DNA from: Paenibacillus sp. PastM-3
GTDB taxonomy: Bacteria; Bacillota; Bacilli; Paenibacillales; Paenibacillaceae
Length of the DNA stretch: 64,000 nt
NCBI RefSeq assembly: GCF_029893965.1
Contig: NZ_JARXXP010000002.1
Span: 372,001-436,000, forward strand
Direction of reading: 5' to 3'
Of the stretch, positions 53,390 through 61,480 are shown in pieces. A program made the position numbers and the translations under genes. The notes beneath the pieces are model-generated. The model made no database searches, was not told the DNA's origin, and saw only the letters and a list, made by a program, of their open reading frames with translations. Position 1 is the first letter of the stretch, and each line of letters begins with the position of its first letter.

Positions 53390-53450
53390 CCAGCTGGCTT
53401 ATTCATTTGGTGCCTTGCGGAGAAGGGGCACAGTAAATGGGGCGTTGAAT

Positions 53451-53566
53451 GGGAGCGGTGTGTGCGGTACAGCTAGTTGGGCGGTCAGTGGGAGCGGTGT
53501 GTGGGCGCAGCTAGTTGGGCGGTCAGTGGAAGCGGTGTGTGCGGTACAGCTAGTTGGGCGGTGTGT
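53451..53566. repeat. Three tandem copies of a 39-bp repeat
   Basis: Units at 53451-53489 (39 bp), 53490-53527 (38 bp) and 53528-53566 (39 bp) share GGGAGCGGTGTGTG and CAGCTAGTTGGGCGGT. The 38-bp unit breaks any common reading frame, so it is not coding. Confidence 0.9.
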
Positions 53567-53586
53567 TAGTGCGGCGAGGTCTGCCA

Positions 53587-53722
53587 CTAAGTGGATTTTC
53601 GCTACTTAAATCCTTGTAAAGTTCCGCTATCGAATAATTAGTTGGAAATTCGCTACTTAAATCCCCCCATTTCTCCGCATATGCAGGATATTGGGGCAAA
53701 TAAGTGACGAAAATCCACTTAG
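53587..53722. repeat. Distant 15-bp inverted repeat
   Basis: CTAAGTGGATTTTCG (53587-53601) is matched perfectly in inverse by 53708-53722. Related pieces with GCTACTTAAATCC occur between the arms (53601-53613 and 53652-53664). No gene is present. Confidence 0.8.
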
Positions 53723-53802
53723 AACCTGTAAAACCGTAAAAACGCACGAATTAAGTGGCGTTTTTTCACCTAATTGTGCAAAAAAGCCAAGTGCCTGCGA
53801 GC

Positions 53803-54255
53803 TGCGTGGGATTTCTCCTTCTATTCCGATGGTCAGCGGGGCAGTTGGAGCTACTTTATGGGATTTCTCCCTCTATTCCGATGGTCAGCGGGGCTGATGG
53901 AGCTACTTTATGGGATTATTCCCTAATCCTGCGGTCAGCGGGGCAGTTGGAGCTACTTTATGGGATTTCTCCCTCTATTCCGATGGTCAGCGGGGCTAAT
54001 TGAGCTACTTTATGGGATTTTTCCCTCTATTCCGATGGTCAGCGGGGCAGTTGGAGCTACTTTATGGGATTTTTCCCTCTATTCCGACGGTCAGCGGGGC
54101 TAATTGAGCTACTTTATGGGATTTTTCCCTCTATCCCTGCGGTCAGCGGGGCAGTTGGAGCTACTTTATGAGATTTCCCCCTCTATCCCTGGGGCCAGCG
54201 GGGCTAATTAGGCTACTTTGTAGGATTTCCTCCTCTGTTCCCGCAGCTAGCGTAT
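53803..54255. repeat. Tandem array of a 52-bp repeat with a 104-bp alternating structure
   Basis: Units start at 53847, 53899 (50 bp), 53949, 54001, 54053, 54105 and 54157, with partial or decayed copies before and after. The core is GAGCTACTTTATGGGATTT and GGTCAGCGGGGC. Unit ends alternate between CAGTT and CTAAT/CTGAT, so the array is a dimer of 104 bp repeated about four times. Because 52 is not a multiple of three, the open frames across it change phase and are not taken as genes. Confidence 0.95.
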
Positions 54256-54291
54256 GCTGTAACGCCACATTCCCCGGACTATATACAACAA

Positions 54292-54329
54292 AAAATCTGC
54301 CCCGGGTCATTGACCGCGGGGCAGATTTT
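54292..54329. terminator. Intrinsic terminator of the QOR2-like gene
   Basis: AAAATCTGCCCC and GGGGCAGATTTT arms are perfect, with A and T tracts on both sides, downstream of the leftward 54377-55243 gene. Confidence 0.92.
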
Positions 54330-54376
54330 GTCTGTCCAGCTATATATCTATCAGCTTATTGCTGTCTCTCGCACGC

Positions 54377-55243
54377 TTACGCCTGCGCGCTGTTCAGCAG
54401 GGCGCTGATTCCTTCGCTGAGCGGGGTCTGGGGGCGCTGCAGCAGCTTTTCCAGGTCACCGCTCTCGATGTCCAGCTCACCTTCACGGATGGCCGCCTGG
54501 ATGGCTACCACGATCGGCAGGGCCGCTTCCGGCACGCCTGCTCCGGCCATTACGCTTGAATAAGTAGCATCATCCACCTGCTGCACAGGAATGTCTTTGC
54601 CGAGCACACCGCCGGCAATAGCAGCCAGCTCTGCCTGGGTAAGCGGCTTGCCGGATAATTCGTATACGGCATTCTCATGGCCTTCACCGGTAAGAACAGC
54701 GGCAGCGGCTTCTGCGTAGTCGCGGCGGGTTGCCCAGCCTACCTTGCCTTCACCGGCGGAGGTCAGCCAAGGCGCTCCGGCTGCGGCTGCATGGATGGAG
54801 CCGGCCTCATTTTCCAGGTACCAGTTATTGCGGAGGAAGGCATACGGAATGCCGGATTCACGGATGAATTGTTCAGTGGCCTTGTGTACCGGTGCGAGGA
54901 ACAGGGAACTGGATTCCGCATGTCCGACGCTGGTGTAAGCGATGAAGCCTACGCCTGCACGGACAGCCGCATCTACTGCCGCTTTGTGCTGGCGGATACG
55001 GGTGTCATTGTCCCCGTCTGCCGAAACAATCAGCAGCCGGTCCACACCGGCAAAAGCCTGATCCAAAGTGTCCGGCTGGTCGAAATCGCCATGGCGGACA
55101 TCAACGCCGAGGGCCCGCAGGTTCTCTGCCTTCTCAGGGCTTCTTACACTCGCTACAAGGCTGTCTGCGGGAACAGCCTTCAGCAATGCCTCTGCTACAA
55201 TAGAACCAAATTGTCCGGTTGCTCCTGTAAATCCGATTTTCAT
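54377..55243 (-). CDS. NAD(P)H:quinone oxidoreductase type 2 (YtfG/QOR2-like atypical SDR)
   Basis: The ATG at 55243 is chosen because GGAGG lies 8 nt upstream. The product has 288 residues. The NADPH-binding motif is FTGATGQFGS at the very start, followed by SVRSPEKAENLRALGVDV and YTSVGHAESS. The middle YAFLRNNWYLEN and RRDYAEAAAAVL blocks are typical of NmrA/YtfG-like proteins. It reduces quinones with NADPH. The upstream region holds a TGTAACTA palindrome that may bind a regulator; no regulator gene is adjacent. Confidence 0.92.
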   Translation of the reverse strand: MKIGFTGATGQFGSIVAEALLKAVPADSLVASVRSPEKAENLRALGVDVRHGDFDQPDTLDQAFAGVDRLLIVSADGDNDTRIRQHKAAVDAAVRAGVGFIAYTSVGHAESSSLFLAPVHKATEQFIRESGIPYAFLRNNWYLENEAGSIHAAAAGAPWLTSAGEGKVGWATRRDYAEAAAAVLTGEGHENAVYELSGKPLTQAELAAIAGGVLGKDIPVQQVDDATYSSVMAGAGVPEAALPIVVAIQAAIREGELDIESGDLEKLLQRPQTPLSEGISALLNSAQA

Positions 55244-55323
55244 CTCAAATTCCTCCATTACCAAGTTTATTTTTTATCAGAAATACTGCCTGTATATCCC
55301 TTTATTGCGTACTTCCCTCTTCC

Positions 55324-55393
55324 TGTAACTATTGTAGTTACAACTAGTGAAATTGTCAAACTCTTTGTTTTTTCAATCGTCAAACCCTTTGTT
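55324..55393. promoter_or_regulatory. Palindrome and direct repeats upstream of the QOR2-like gene
   Basis: TGTAACTA-TTG-TAGTTACA (55324-55342) is a perfect 8-bp-arm palindrome. A 15-bp direct repeat, GTCAAACTCTTTGTT and GTCAAACCCTTTGTT, starts at 55355 and 55379, 24 bp apart. They lie 80-150 bp ahead of the leftward gene and also upstream of nudC. Confidence 0.5.
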
Positions 55394-55520
55394 CCTGCCA
55401 ATAAAAAAACGGCCTCCCTACATCCGAAAGAACCGCCGCAGTGTATGTATTTGTTAGCTTTCCCGCATGGTGCTATTCTTACAACATGCACGTATACCAA
55501 ATAAGAAAGGTTCTGTCCTC

Positions 55521-56363
55521 ATGTCTAAATCCGGAGTATCTATCTATGCACGCTACGTTCCGTCCGTTACACCGGACCCGCAATATACCGGCTCTGTCTA
55601 CTGGCTTGTCACCCATTCCGGCAAGCTGCTGGTAACAGAGTCGCCTGGACAGACCGCCATTCCGCTGCTGCCTTCACTTGACTTGCTTGCAGCCGTTCCG
55701 AACCGCACGCTCTATCTCGGCTCTTTTGCGGGCATCCCTTGCTTCGCGGCAGATGTTCCAGCCGATACGCCCGAGCCGCCGGGCATGGCCTTCCACCCGC
55801 TGCGCACTTTATACGATGTGCTCGATGAGGATGTGTTCCATCTGGCCGGAAGGGCACTGCAGCTGCTGGCCTGGGATGAGACCCACCAGTTCTGCGGCAA
55901 ATGCGGCGCTGCAACGGTACTCTCCGCTGCAGAGTATGCCCGCAGCTGCCCTGCGTGCGGACAGCTCTTTTATCCGCGTCTGGCCCCGGCGGTTATTACA
56001 GCCATCCTGAAGGACGGCCAGATTCTGCTCGCCCACGCCCCCCATTTCCAGAACAATATGTACGGGCTGATTGCCGGATTCGTCGAGCCGGGTGAGACGC
56101 TGGAGGACTGTGTGGCGCGCGAGATCAGGGAGGAAGTCGGAATTACGGTGAAGAACATCACCTATTTCGGCAGCCAGCAGTGGCCGTTCCCCCATTCGCT
56201 GATGGTCGGCTTCCTGGCCGAATATGAGAGCGGTGAAATCAGCGTGGACGGGATCGAGCTCGATCATGCCGCCTGGTTCCGGGCGGACAGCCTGCCGAAT
56301 ATCCCGCCGCGGGTCAGCATCGCCCGCAAAATGATTGACTGGTATGTGGAGCAGAACAGCTAA
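55521..56363 (+). CDS. nudC: NAD(+) diphosphatase / Nudix hydrolase NudC
   Basis: The ATG at 55521 has AAGAAAGG about 10 nt upstream; a longer frame to 55467 lacks support. The product has 280 residues. A zinc ribbon with CGKCG and CPACG (about residues 129-149) precedes the Nudix domain, whose box runs GFVEPGETLEDCVAREIREE. The SQQWPFPHSLM sequence after it is the NudC-specific signature. It hydrolyses NAD(H) to NMN and AMP and can remove NAD caps from RNA 5' ends. Confidence 0.95.
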   Translation: MSKSGVSIYARYVPSVTPDPQYTGSVYWLVTHSGKLLVTESPGQTAIPLLPSLDLLAAVPNRTLYLGSFAGIPCFAADVPADTPEPPGMAFHPLRTLYDVLDEDVFHLAGRALQLLAWDETHQFCGKCGAATVLSAAEYARSCPACGQLFYPRLAPAVITAILKDGQILLAHAPHFQNNMYGLIAGFVEPGETLEDCVAREIREEVGITVKNITYFGSQQWPFPHSLMVGFLAEYESGEISVDGIELDHAAWFRADSLPNIPPRVSIARKMIDWYVEQNS

Positions 56364-56388
56364 GCCCTGCACATCCATCCTCTGACAA

Positions 56389-56423
56389 GCAGCCCCGCGG
56401 GATCATCCTTCCGCGGGGCCGCT
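56389..56423. terminator. GC-rich hairpin between convergent genes
   Basis: GCCCCGCGG and CCGCGGGGC arms with a 10-nt loop lie between the convergent nudC and 56434-57018 genes. No T run follows, so its role as a terminator is only likely. Confidence 0.6.
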
Positions 56424-56433
56424 GTGCATATTG

Positions 56434-57018
56434 CTACCGGGCCGTCTTAAAGTAGCGGTACACCCGGTCCAGCTTGTGCGCATGCTTGCCGCGCGGGCTC
56501 TCCATGCTGCCGAACTCAAAAAACTTCACCTTGCGGATACCGACATAGTTAAACAATGCCTTACGCATCAGGATCTTGTGCGCATTTCCCAGCCACAGCA
56601 GCGGATAATTGGCCGGTCCTTTCATCACTGAAATACATACTACCGATTTTCCCTTAAGCAATCCCTCGGGAAGCAGCCCGCCCTTATCCTTATAAGCAAA
56701 TCCTGAAGCAAACATCTGGTCGATATAACCCATAAGCATAGCCGGCGGACGTCCCCACCAGATCGGGTAGACCAGTACAATCCGGTCAGCCCAGATCAGC
56801 TGCTCACGGTATTTGGCCAGCCCCGGGTCACTATGCATATCCCGCCGCCGCTTCTCCTTATTGAAGACCAGCACCGGATCAAAGCCCTCTTCGTATAAAT
56901 CCAGCACCTTTATTTCCTTAACCGCTTCATTATCCCCGCTGCCCCGCAGCACCTCCTGCAAAAAAGCATAGCTCAGGCTCTCATGGTTCGGATGTGTATA
57001 GATAACCAATGTATTCAT
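56434..57018 (-). CDS. NAD(P)H-dependent flavin oxidoreductase (KefF/YwrO-like)
   Basis: The protein has 194 residues with a flavodoxin-like fold. The N-terminal LVIYTHPNHESLSYAFLQEV is the FMN-phosphate loop of the NQO1/KefF family, and VLVYPIWWGRPPAMLMGYID is the second signature. It should reduce quinones or nitro compounds as an FMN dimer. It is divergent from the MarR gene across 121 bp that hold two MarR-type half-palindromes, so it is very likely regulated by it. Confidence 0.93.
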   Translation of the reverse strand: MNTLVIYTHPNHESLSYAFLQEVLRGSGDNEAVKEIKVLDLYEEGFDPVLVFNKEKRRRDMHSDPGLAKYREQLIWADRIVLVYPIWWGRPPAMLMGYIDQMFASGFAYKDKGGLLPEGLLKGKSVVCISVMKGPANYPLLWLGNAHKILMRKALFNYVGIRKVKFFEFGSMESPRGKHAHKLDRVYRYFKTAR

Positions 57019-57037
57019 GCCTCCGGCACCCCTTTAC

Positions 57038-57092
57038 TTATCATTTGATAACAAAATCCTAGCACATCCGAAAATTAGTTGTCAAATGATAA
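57038..57092. promoter_or_regulatory. Two candidate MarR operators
   Basis: TTATCA-TT-TGATAA (57038-57051) and TTGTCA-AA-TGATAA (57079-57092) are near-perfect dyads, with centres about 41 bp apart, in the divergent promoter region. Confidence 0.75.
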
Positions 57093-57139
57093 TTGTTTTA
57101 TGATAATGTTTTTGCTATCGTCAAGGCAGAGGTGATCCC

Positions 57140-57568
57140 ATGGACAATAACCTGTTATTTCAGCAGATAGTAGCCTTTACTGCGGCCGTTCATCAGGTTA
57201 CAAGCGACTTAACCAAGGATGTGAAATCAGGGGTGTTGACTCCTGTACAATATAAAATTCTCGAATACATTGCAGTAAGCCAGCCCGTGACCCTAAGTGA
57301 AATCAGCGATTGCATGAATATGTCGATGCCCAACACGAGCCGCGAACTGAAGAAGCTGACCGAAAAGCAGCTCTGCTCCAGAGTTACCGACCCGGCTGAC
57401 CGCCGGAGGCAGGGGATTACCCTCTCACCTTCAGGCGAGGCGATGATGGGTGAAGCCTTCCAGACCATCGGACGCCGGTTCGAGGAGCGCATTGCCCATC
57501 TTTCGGAGGAGGAGCGCCGGGAGATCGGACAGGCGCTCGGGCTTTTGCAGCAAACGGTTTTTTACTGA
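57140..57568 (+). CDS. MarR-family transcriptional regulator
   Basis: The protein has 142 residues. The winged helix has YKILEYIAVSQPVTLSEISD, recognition helix MSMPNTSRELKKLTEKQL and wing DPADRRRQGITLSPSGE. AGAGGTG lies 8 nt before the ATG. It probably represses itself and the divergent oxidoreductase and is released by a phenolic or electrophilic ligand. Cys residues at about 57 and 77 could sense oxidants; that is inferred. Confidence 0.94.
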   Translation: MDNNLLFQQIVAFTAAVHQVTSDLTKDVKSGVLTPVQYKILEYIAVSQPVTLSEISDCMNMSMPNTSRELKKLTEKQLCSRVTDPADRRRQGITLSPSGEAMMGEAFQTIGRRFEERIAHLSEEERREIGQALGLLQQTVFY

Positions 57569-57675
57569 GCCCTCCCTTTACAGCGCCAGATGAACCCATC
57601 ATTTACCACAAAACCATTATTTAAAGCCAGCGTCCTACTATAGACAATAAATCTATAGGCCAAGGTGGTACACAC

Positions 57676-58166
57676 ATGACAAAATGCAATCCCGCCCTTC
57701 TACCGCTGCTCATCCTATCGCTATGCGGGGGAGGTGCCGCCTATGCAGACGCGCTTCCACAGGAGCAGGCGGACCCTCCGGTTATCTCCGTCTATCTGGA
57801 TGGCAAGCCGCTTCGTTCAGAGGTGCCGCCCCTGAATGTCGGCGGAACAGTGCTCGTACCGATGCGCGGGCTGTTCGAGGCGCAGGGTGCCGCGCTAAGC
57901 TGGGACAACACCGGCAAGACGGTCACTGCAACCAAGGACGATACCACGCTCACTTATCAAATGGGCGCCCCCTCGGCCTGCTGGACGAGCTGCGTCCGGG
58001 CGATCTGCTATTCTTCTCGGCACGGGGTCTTGATATCGGTCATGTGGCGATCTACGCCGGTAACAACAAGCTTCTGCACACCTATTCCCCCAAAGAGGGC
58101 GTTCACACAGAAGACTTTGACAACCAGTGGAAACAACGTTTTGTGACCGCCCGCAGAATTTTGTAG
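57676..58166 (+). pseudogene. Stalk-domain NlpC/P60 cell-wall hydrolase with internal deletion and frame change
   Basis: The first part (57676 to about 57963) encodes a signal peptide and one copper-amine-oxidase-like stalk repeat (LNVGGTVLVPMRGLFEAQGA). Its own frame then becomes meaningless. In another frame, from about 57970 to 58166, the C-terminal half of an NlpC/P60 domain is readable (LRPGDLLFFSA, HVAIYAGNNKLLHTYS, RFVTARRIL), with its catalytic His. The part holding the catalytic Cys (DCSG region) is missing. An intact ancestor of about 300 residues or more is implied. The product is dead as a hydrolase. Confidence 0.85.
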
Positions 58167-58189
58167 TTTAACAGGGCATACGCAGCAGC

Positions 58190-58239
58190 AAAAGCCCCCG
58201 GCAGATGACACCGGACGGTGCTCTGTTGAGGGCTTTTTT
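58190..58239. terminator. Terminator between convergent genes
   Basis: AAAAGCCC and GGGCTTTTTT arms with a structured loop of about 30 nt lie between the broken hydrolase gene and the leftward cyclase gene. Confidence 0.75.
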
Positions 58240-58260
58240 GTATATGAGTAATCAGGCTTA

Positions 58261-59178
58261 CTATAGCTTCGCGGCAAAATCAAAGCAGTGCGTCACACGG
58301 TTTCTTCCGCCTTCTTTGGATGCATAGAGCGCGGTGTCAGCTTTGTGGAGCAGCGTTTTTTCCGAATCCCCGGCCGTACATGTAGCAATTCCGATGCTGA
58401 CCGTGAGCCGTCCGGTGTCCCAGACAGCATGCTCGGCCTCCTGCCGCAGGTTCTCAGCAACCAGCCTGGATTCGTCGGCCGTCATATCCGGCAAAATCAG
58501 CACGAACTCTTCTCCGCCGTAACGGGCAGCCGTATCTTTTTCCCGCGTATGAAATCTCAGCAGGCTCCCCAGCATCTCCAGCACATAATCACCCGTCTGA
58601 TGCCCGAAGGTATCGTTGATCCGCTTGAAGTAGTCGATGTCTATCATCAGCAGTGATAACGGCTCCCTTGTCTCCCGGAACAGCTCCAGCTGCCCGCTCA
58701 GCTTCTCTTCAAAATAACGCCTGTTCCTGAGTCCGGTAAGCTTGTCCGTCGTAGACCGCTCCACCAGAACGGCATTAAGCTCCATCAGCTCCCTCTGCTT
58801 CTGCTGGATTTCGGTATGGATCTGGCCCAGTCTGGCCAGCGCCTGCTCTTTTTCCCAGTAAGCCTCTTCGATCTGTTTCTTGGCCGAACGCAGCTCCTGC
58901 TCGTAATCCATCCATTTGCTCATCTGCACCAGTACATAGTCTATCACCGCCACATCCTCAACCACCAGACTCCGCCCGTTCAGAATGTAGGGAACCGACC
59001 CTCCGCTTACGTCCTTCAGGCTGATAAACAGTTCCTCTACATGACCATACAGCTTGATATTCGGGTAAAAATAAGAATGGAAAACCAGCTGGTTCGCCTT
59101 GGACATAATCGATTCAATATGCTTATGCGGCAGCGCCTCCCGAGTGTATCCCATCAAGAAAAGGAATGTATGGTTCAT
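58261..59178 (-). CDS. RsbP-type PAS-GGDEF diguanylate cyclase, N terminus cut off by a stop codon
   Basis: The readable product has 305 residues from the ATG at 59178. Residues 1-95 are a PAS domain lacking its first strand, closely like that of B. subtilis RsbP (QLVFHSYFYP, GHVEELFISLKD). A coiled coil (about 95-140) leads to a GGDEF domain with TDKLTGLRNRRYFEE, an RxxD motif (REKD) and the active GGEEF in ARYGGEEFVLIL. In-frame codons upstream encode the missing PAS start, separated by a TAA at 59182-59184. Translation may restart at 59178, giving an active cyclase with a damaged sensor. The RsbQ-like pseudogene is 43 bp upstream of the original start. Confidence 0.85.
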   Translation of the reverse strand: MNHTFLFLMGYTREALPHKHIESIMSKANQLVFHSYFYPNIKLYGHVEELFISLKDVSGGSVPYILNGRSLVVEDVAVIDYVLVQMSKWMDYEQELRSAKKQIEEAYWEKEQALARLGQIHTEIQQKQRELMELNAVLVERSTTDKLTGLRNRRYFEEKLSGQLELFRETREPLSLLMIDIDYFKRINDTFGHQTGDYVLEMLGSLLRFHTREKDTAARYGGEEFVLILPDMTADESRLVAENLRQEAEHAVWDTGRLTVSIGIATCTAGDSEKTLLHKADTALYASKEGGRNRVTHCFDFAAKL

Positions 59179-59181
59179 ATC

Positions 59182-59247
59182 TTAAATCATGCCCTGATGT
59201 GTAATCGACAAATATCCGCATGGGGCGTATTCCAGCCGCTCATCCAT
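59182..59247 (-). pseudogene. Severed start of the PAS-GGDEF gene
   Basis: From an ATG at 59247, behind GAGGT, 21 codons read MDERLEYAPCGYLSITHQGM and Ile, then TAA, then Asp and the Met used at 59178, all in one frame. The start matches the RsbP N terminus (M-APCGFL-LS pattern). This shows a single nonsense codon rather than a different gene. Confidence 0.8.
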
Positions 59248-59289
59248 TTTTAAATAACCTCGCAATACAGCATAGTGTTCAAAATCTGT

Positions 59290-59782
59290 TTACAGATAGC
59301 CTTGAATCAGCGCAATGGTCTCCTCCGGATGGCTGATATACGGATAATGCCCCTTGGCCTGCATCAGCCGGAATTCGCTGTTCTTCAAATGCTTGTGCAG
59401 ATATTCACCTACTTCAACAGGCACAATACTGTCATCCGAGCACTGCAGAATCAGCGTAGGCACTGCAGCTTCAGCCAGCGCCCCAATCATGGAACTGACT
59501 GAATGTCCTATAAAAATGATATCGCTCAGCTGCAGCAGTCCGATAACATCCAGCAAATCCTGTACATATCCGCTGAAGTTTCCATACCGCTCAGTACTAT
59601 ATGCGCTTAAATCGGAATTACCCGAGTCTACATAATCAAAGAGCACCAGCCGCACTCCTGCTCAAAAGCCGGTGTTATAAACTGCCACATGCTCTGGTCA
59701 CACCCGAAGCCGTGGGCAAACACAATGGTCCGCTCGCCTCTCCGGTTACTTTCATTTTGTTCCTGGCCCAAACATCATTCAT
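59290..59782 (-). pseudogene. rsbQ: RsbQ-like alpha/beta hydrolase, frameshifted and internally deleted
   Basis: The ATG at 59782 has AAGGAG upstream. Three frames together give a recognisable RsbQ: MNDVWARNKMKVTG, then GERTIVFAHGFGCDQSMW, then RLVLFDYVDSGNSDLSAY. Frame changes lie near 59745-59752 and 59660. After the nucleophile elbow FIGHSVSS about 110 residues (the cap domain) are missing, and the sequence resumes at VPTLILQCSDD with the triad Asp and His (AKGHYPYISHP). RsbQ supplies the ligand sensed by the RsbP PAS domain in B. subtilis; the PAS gene here follows directly. Confidence 0.88.
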
Positions 59783-59943
59783 TCGCTGTAACTCCTTATT
59801 CTCCAAAATATTATCCCTCATTGTGATGGCGGGCGCCCTAAATGACAAGTAAATCGTTATGCCAATCCCCCTGATCGTTCCAGCTAAAATGTGGCATTAA
59901 CACAAACCTTTATGGTCTCGTTTCAGGCGGCTCTGCTTATTGC

Positions 59944-60762
59944 CTAGAGCTTTTGGGCGAAGGCGTTCAGCTTTTCGGACATCTGCTGGATTTCTTCAAT
60001 GAAGGCCGAGATCTGCTCCGAGGTTGCGGCCTGCTCCTGTACAATTGACGCGATCCGTTCAATAGAGATGCCCATTTGTGAAGTTGCCGTTTTGAAAGCC
60101 CCCAATGTGTCCTGAATCGTCCTGGTCGAGCTGACCGTTTCATTCGACAGCTTGCGGATCTCCTGGGCCACGACTCCGAAGCCTCTGCCCTTATCCCCGG
60201 CATGGGCCGCTTCGATTGCGGCATTGATGCCCAAGAGATGTGTCTGGCTGGCAACATTATTTATAAGCGTCACTACCTTGTCCGTCTCCCTAACCTGCTC
60301 GCCGCTTCTTTGTGCAAGGGCAAGCAGCTGCTGGGTAGAGGCGGCAAGCTCACTCGCGCCGTCCGCCACCTGCATCAGCCGGGCACTCGCCTGGGCGAGC
60401 GAGCCGGCAATCTGGTCCGATATGATCCGCAGCTCACGCTGGCGGCGCAGCTGCACGGCAATGCCGCCGATGACCCGGCCCTCCCGGTCATGGACCGGGG
60501 TGGCCGTCCCGGTGAATTCGAAGCCGTAAAACTCGGCAGGCACTTCAGCCCTAAGCGGCGTATTACTGCGGATGGCTGCAGTCAGCGGCTCTTCGGCATG
60601 AAGAAGCTGCCCCTCTTGGATATGCAAATTTATATTTTCTCCCGGCCAATAGGCAAGGAATTTCTCCAGGTCGCAGATCGCGATTGATAGATCGGCGGGG
60701 ACTGCCGCCCTGATTACCGGCACCGCCGCCATTAGCTGCTCCAGCGATTCAACTGTGTACAT
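59944..60762 (-). CDS. Short soluble methyl-accepting chemotaxis protein
   Basis: The ATG at 60762 is chosen because AAAGGTGG lies about 8 nt upstream. The product has 272 residues and no membrane helix. The N-terminal part (about 1-115) is a PAS-like sensor ([23 protein letters not shown]). The signalling domain (about 125-270) has the conserved hairpin tip [20 protein letters not shown]. The coiled coil is much shorter than in classical receptors, like B. subtilis YfmS. It would sense an intracellular signal and act through CheA/CheW; those genes are not in this window. Confidence 0.9.
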   Translation of the reverse strand: MYTVESLEQLMAAVPVIRAAVPADLSIAICDLEKFLAYWPGENINLHIQEGQLLHAEEPLTAAIRSNTPLRAEVPAEFYGFEFTGTATPVHDREGRVIGGIAVQLRRQRELRIISDQIAGSLAQASARLMQVADGASELAASTQQLLALAQRSGEQVRETDKVVTLINNVASQTHLLGINAAIEAAHAGDKGRGFGVVAQEIRKLSNETVSSTRTIQDTLGAFKTATSQMGISIERIASIVQEQAATSEQISAFIEEIQQMSEKLNAFAQKL

Positions 60763-61126
60763 GTTGTAGCCACCTTTTTCAGTAAATCGTATATGACAAC
60801 CAAATATTTGCATTCAAAATTATCAAAATTTTTAGTAATCATGATTTATATCGGCTGGGGCCAGCCGTTATTCAAGCGTTGCGCGGCGTTTTGCAGCAAG
60901 ATGGGAGAAACGGCTTAACTGTGTGTACAGGTCAAGGGGATTATTGCCTATGGCTGGCGTCGACAGCCTGCTGTTGGCCGCGGCGGCTTATTAAAGGGAT
61001 TGGTCGCCTTAAAAATACGCTTTCAGCCAATCGAGGCGAAATCTGAGGCTTTTTTGCCCTTCATTTCAATGTTTGGCTAGTCAGCGGCAATCTCAAATTG
61101 GAGAATTCTGCATGGAGGCGGTTATT
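60763..61126. other. Gap without a recognised gene
   Basis: This is the upstream region of the leftward chemoreceptor. No open frame with a ribosome site and protein-like content was found. A GC-rich stretch at 60850-60990 follows an AT-rich promoter-like part at 60763-60845. Confidence 0.4.
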
Positions 61127-61151
61127 AAAAAAGGCACCCTGAAAGGGCGCC
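61127..61151 (-). terminator. Intrinsic terminator of the SLH-GH18 gene
   Basis: GGCGCCCT and AGGGTGCC arms (one mismatch) with a 3-nt loop are followed on the minus strand by TTTTTT. It is 330 bp beyond the stop codon at 61481. Confidence 0.85.
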
Positions 61152-61189
61152 GGTATAAGTGTCTGCGGTCTGTACGAACTCCTCTACCA

Positions 61190-61480
61190 CCTCCATTACT
61201 TCGCTTTCATGCTCCGCAGCTCATTCTCTCACCTACATTTATCACTCACTACTATTCATTCCTTAATCTGTACTCTTCATTCTCTGCTACTCATCCTTCT
61301 CTCCTCAATCCCTACACTTCAATCTCTACCACTCATTCTTCATTCTTCACTCTTCACTCTTCACTCTTCACTCTTCATCCATCGCCCTGTACTATTCACT
61401 CTTTACTCTTCCCCACTCCTCACGCTAAGCCTCGCGCTCTTCATCCTACCCTTTACCTTCACCACTCCAACTTACATTAC
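61190..61480 (-). repeat. Pyrimidine-rich low-complexity tract with a heptamer repeat
   Basis: The plus strand is strongly enriched in C and T with drifting CACTCTT-like units. Four perfect copies of the heptamer CACTCTT lie at 61348-61375. On the minus strand it reads as a GA-rich 3' untranslated region of the SLH-GH18 gene, ahead of the terminator at 61127-61151. Open frames on the plus strand are made of Ser/Thr/His/Leu only and are not genes. Confidence 0.8.

Noticed and set aside
53691..54003. Short frames giving repeated peptides such as WDFSLYSDGQRG
   Set aside because: They run through the 52-bp array, whose unit length shifts the frame in each copy; no ribosome site or conserved frame.
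53451..54255. CRISPR array
   Set aside because: The 39-bp and 52-bp units are directly adjacent, with no unique spacers and no cas genes in the window.
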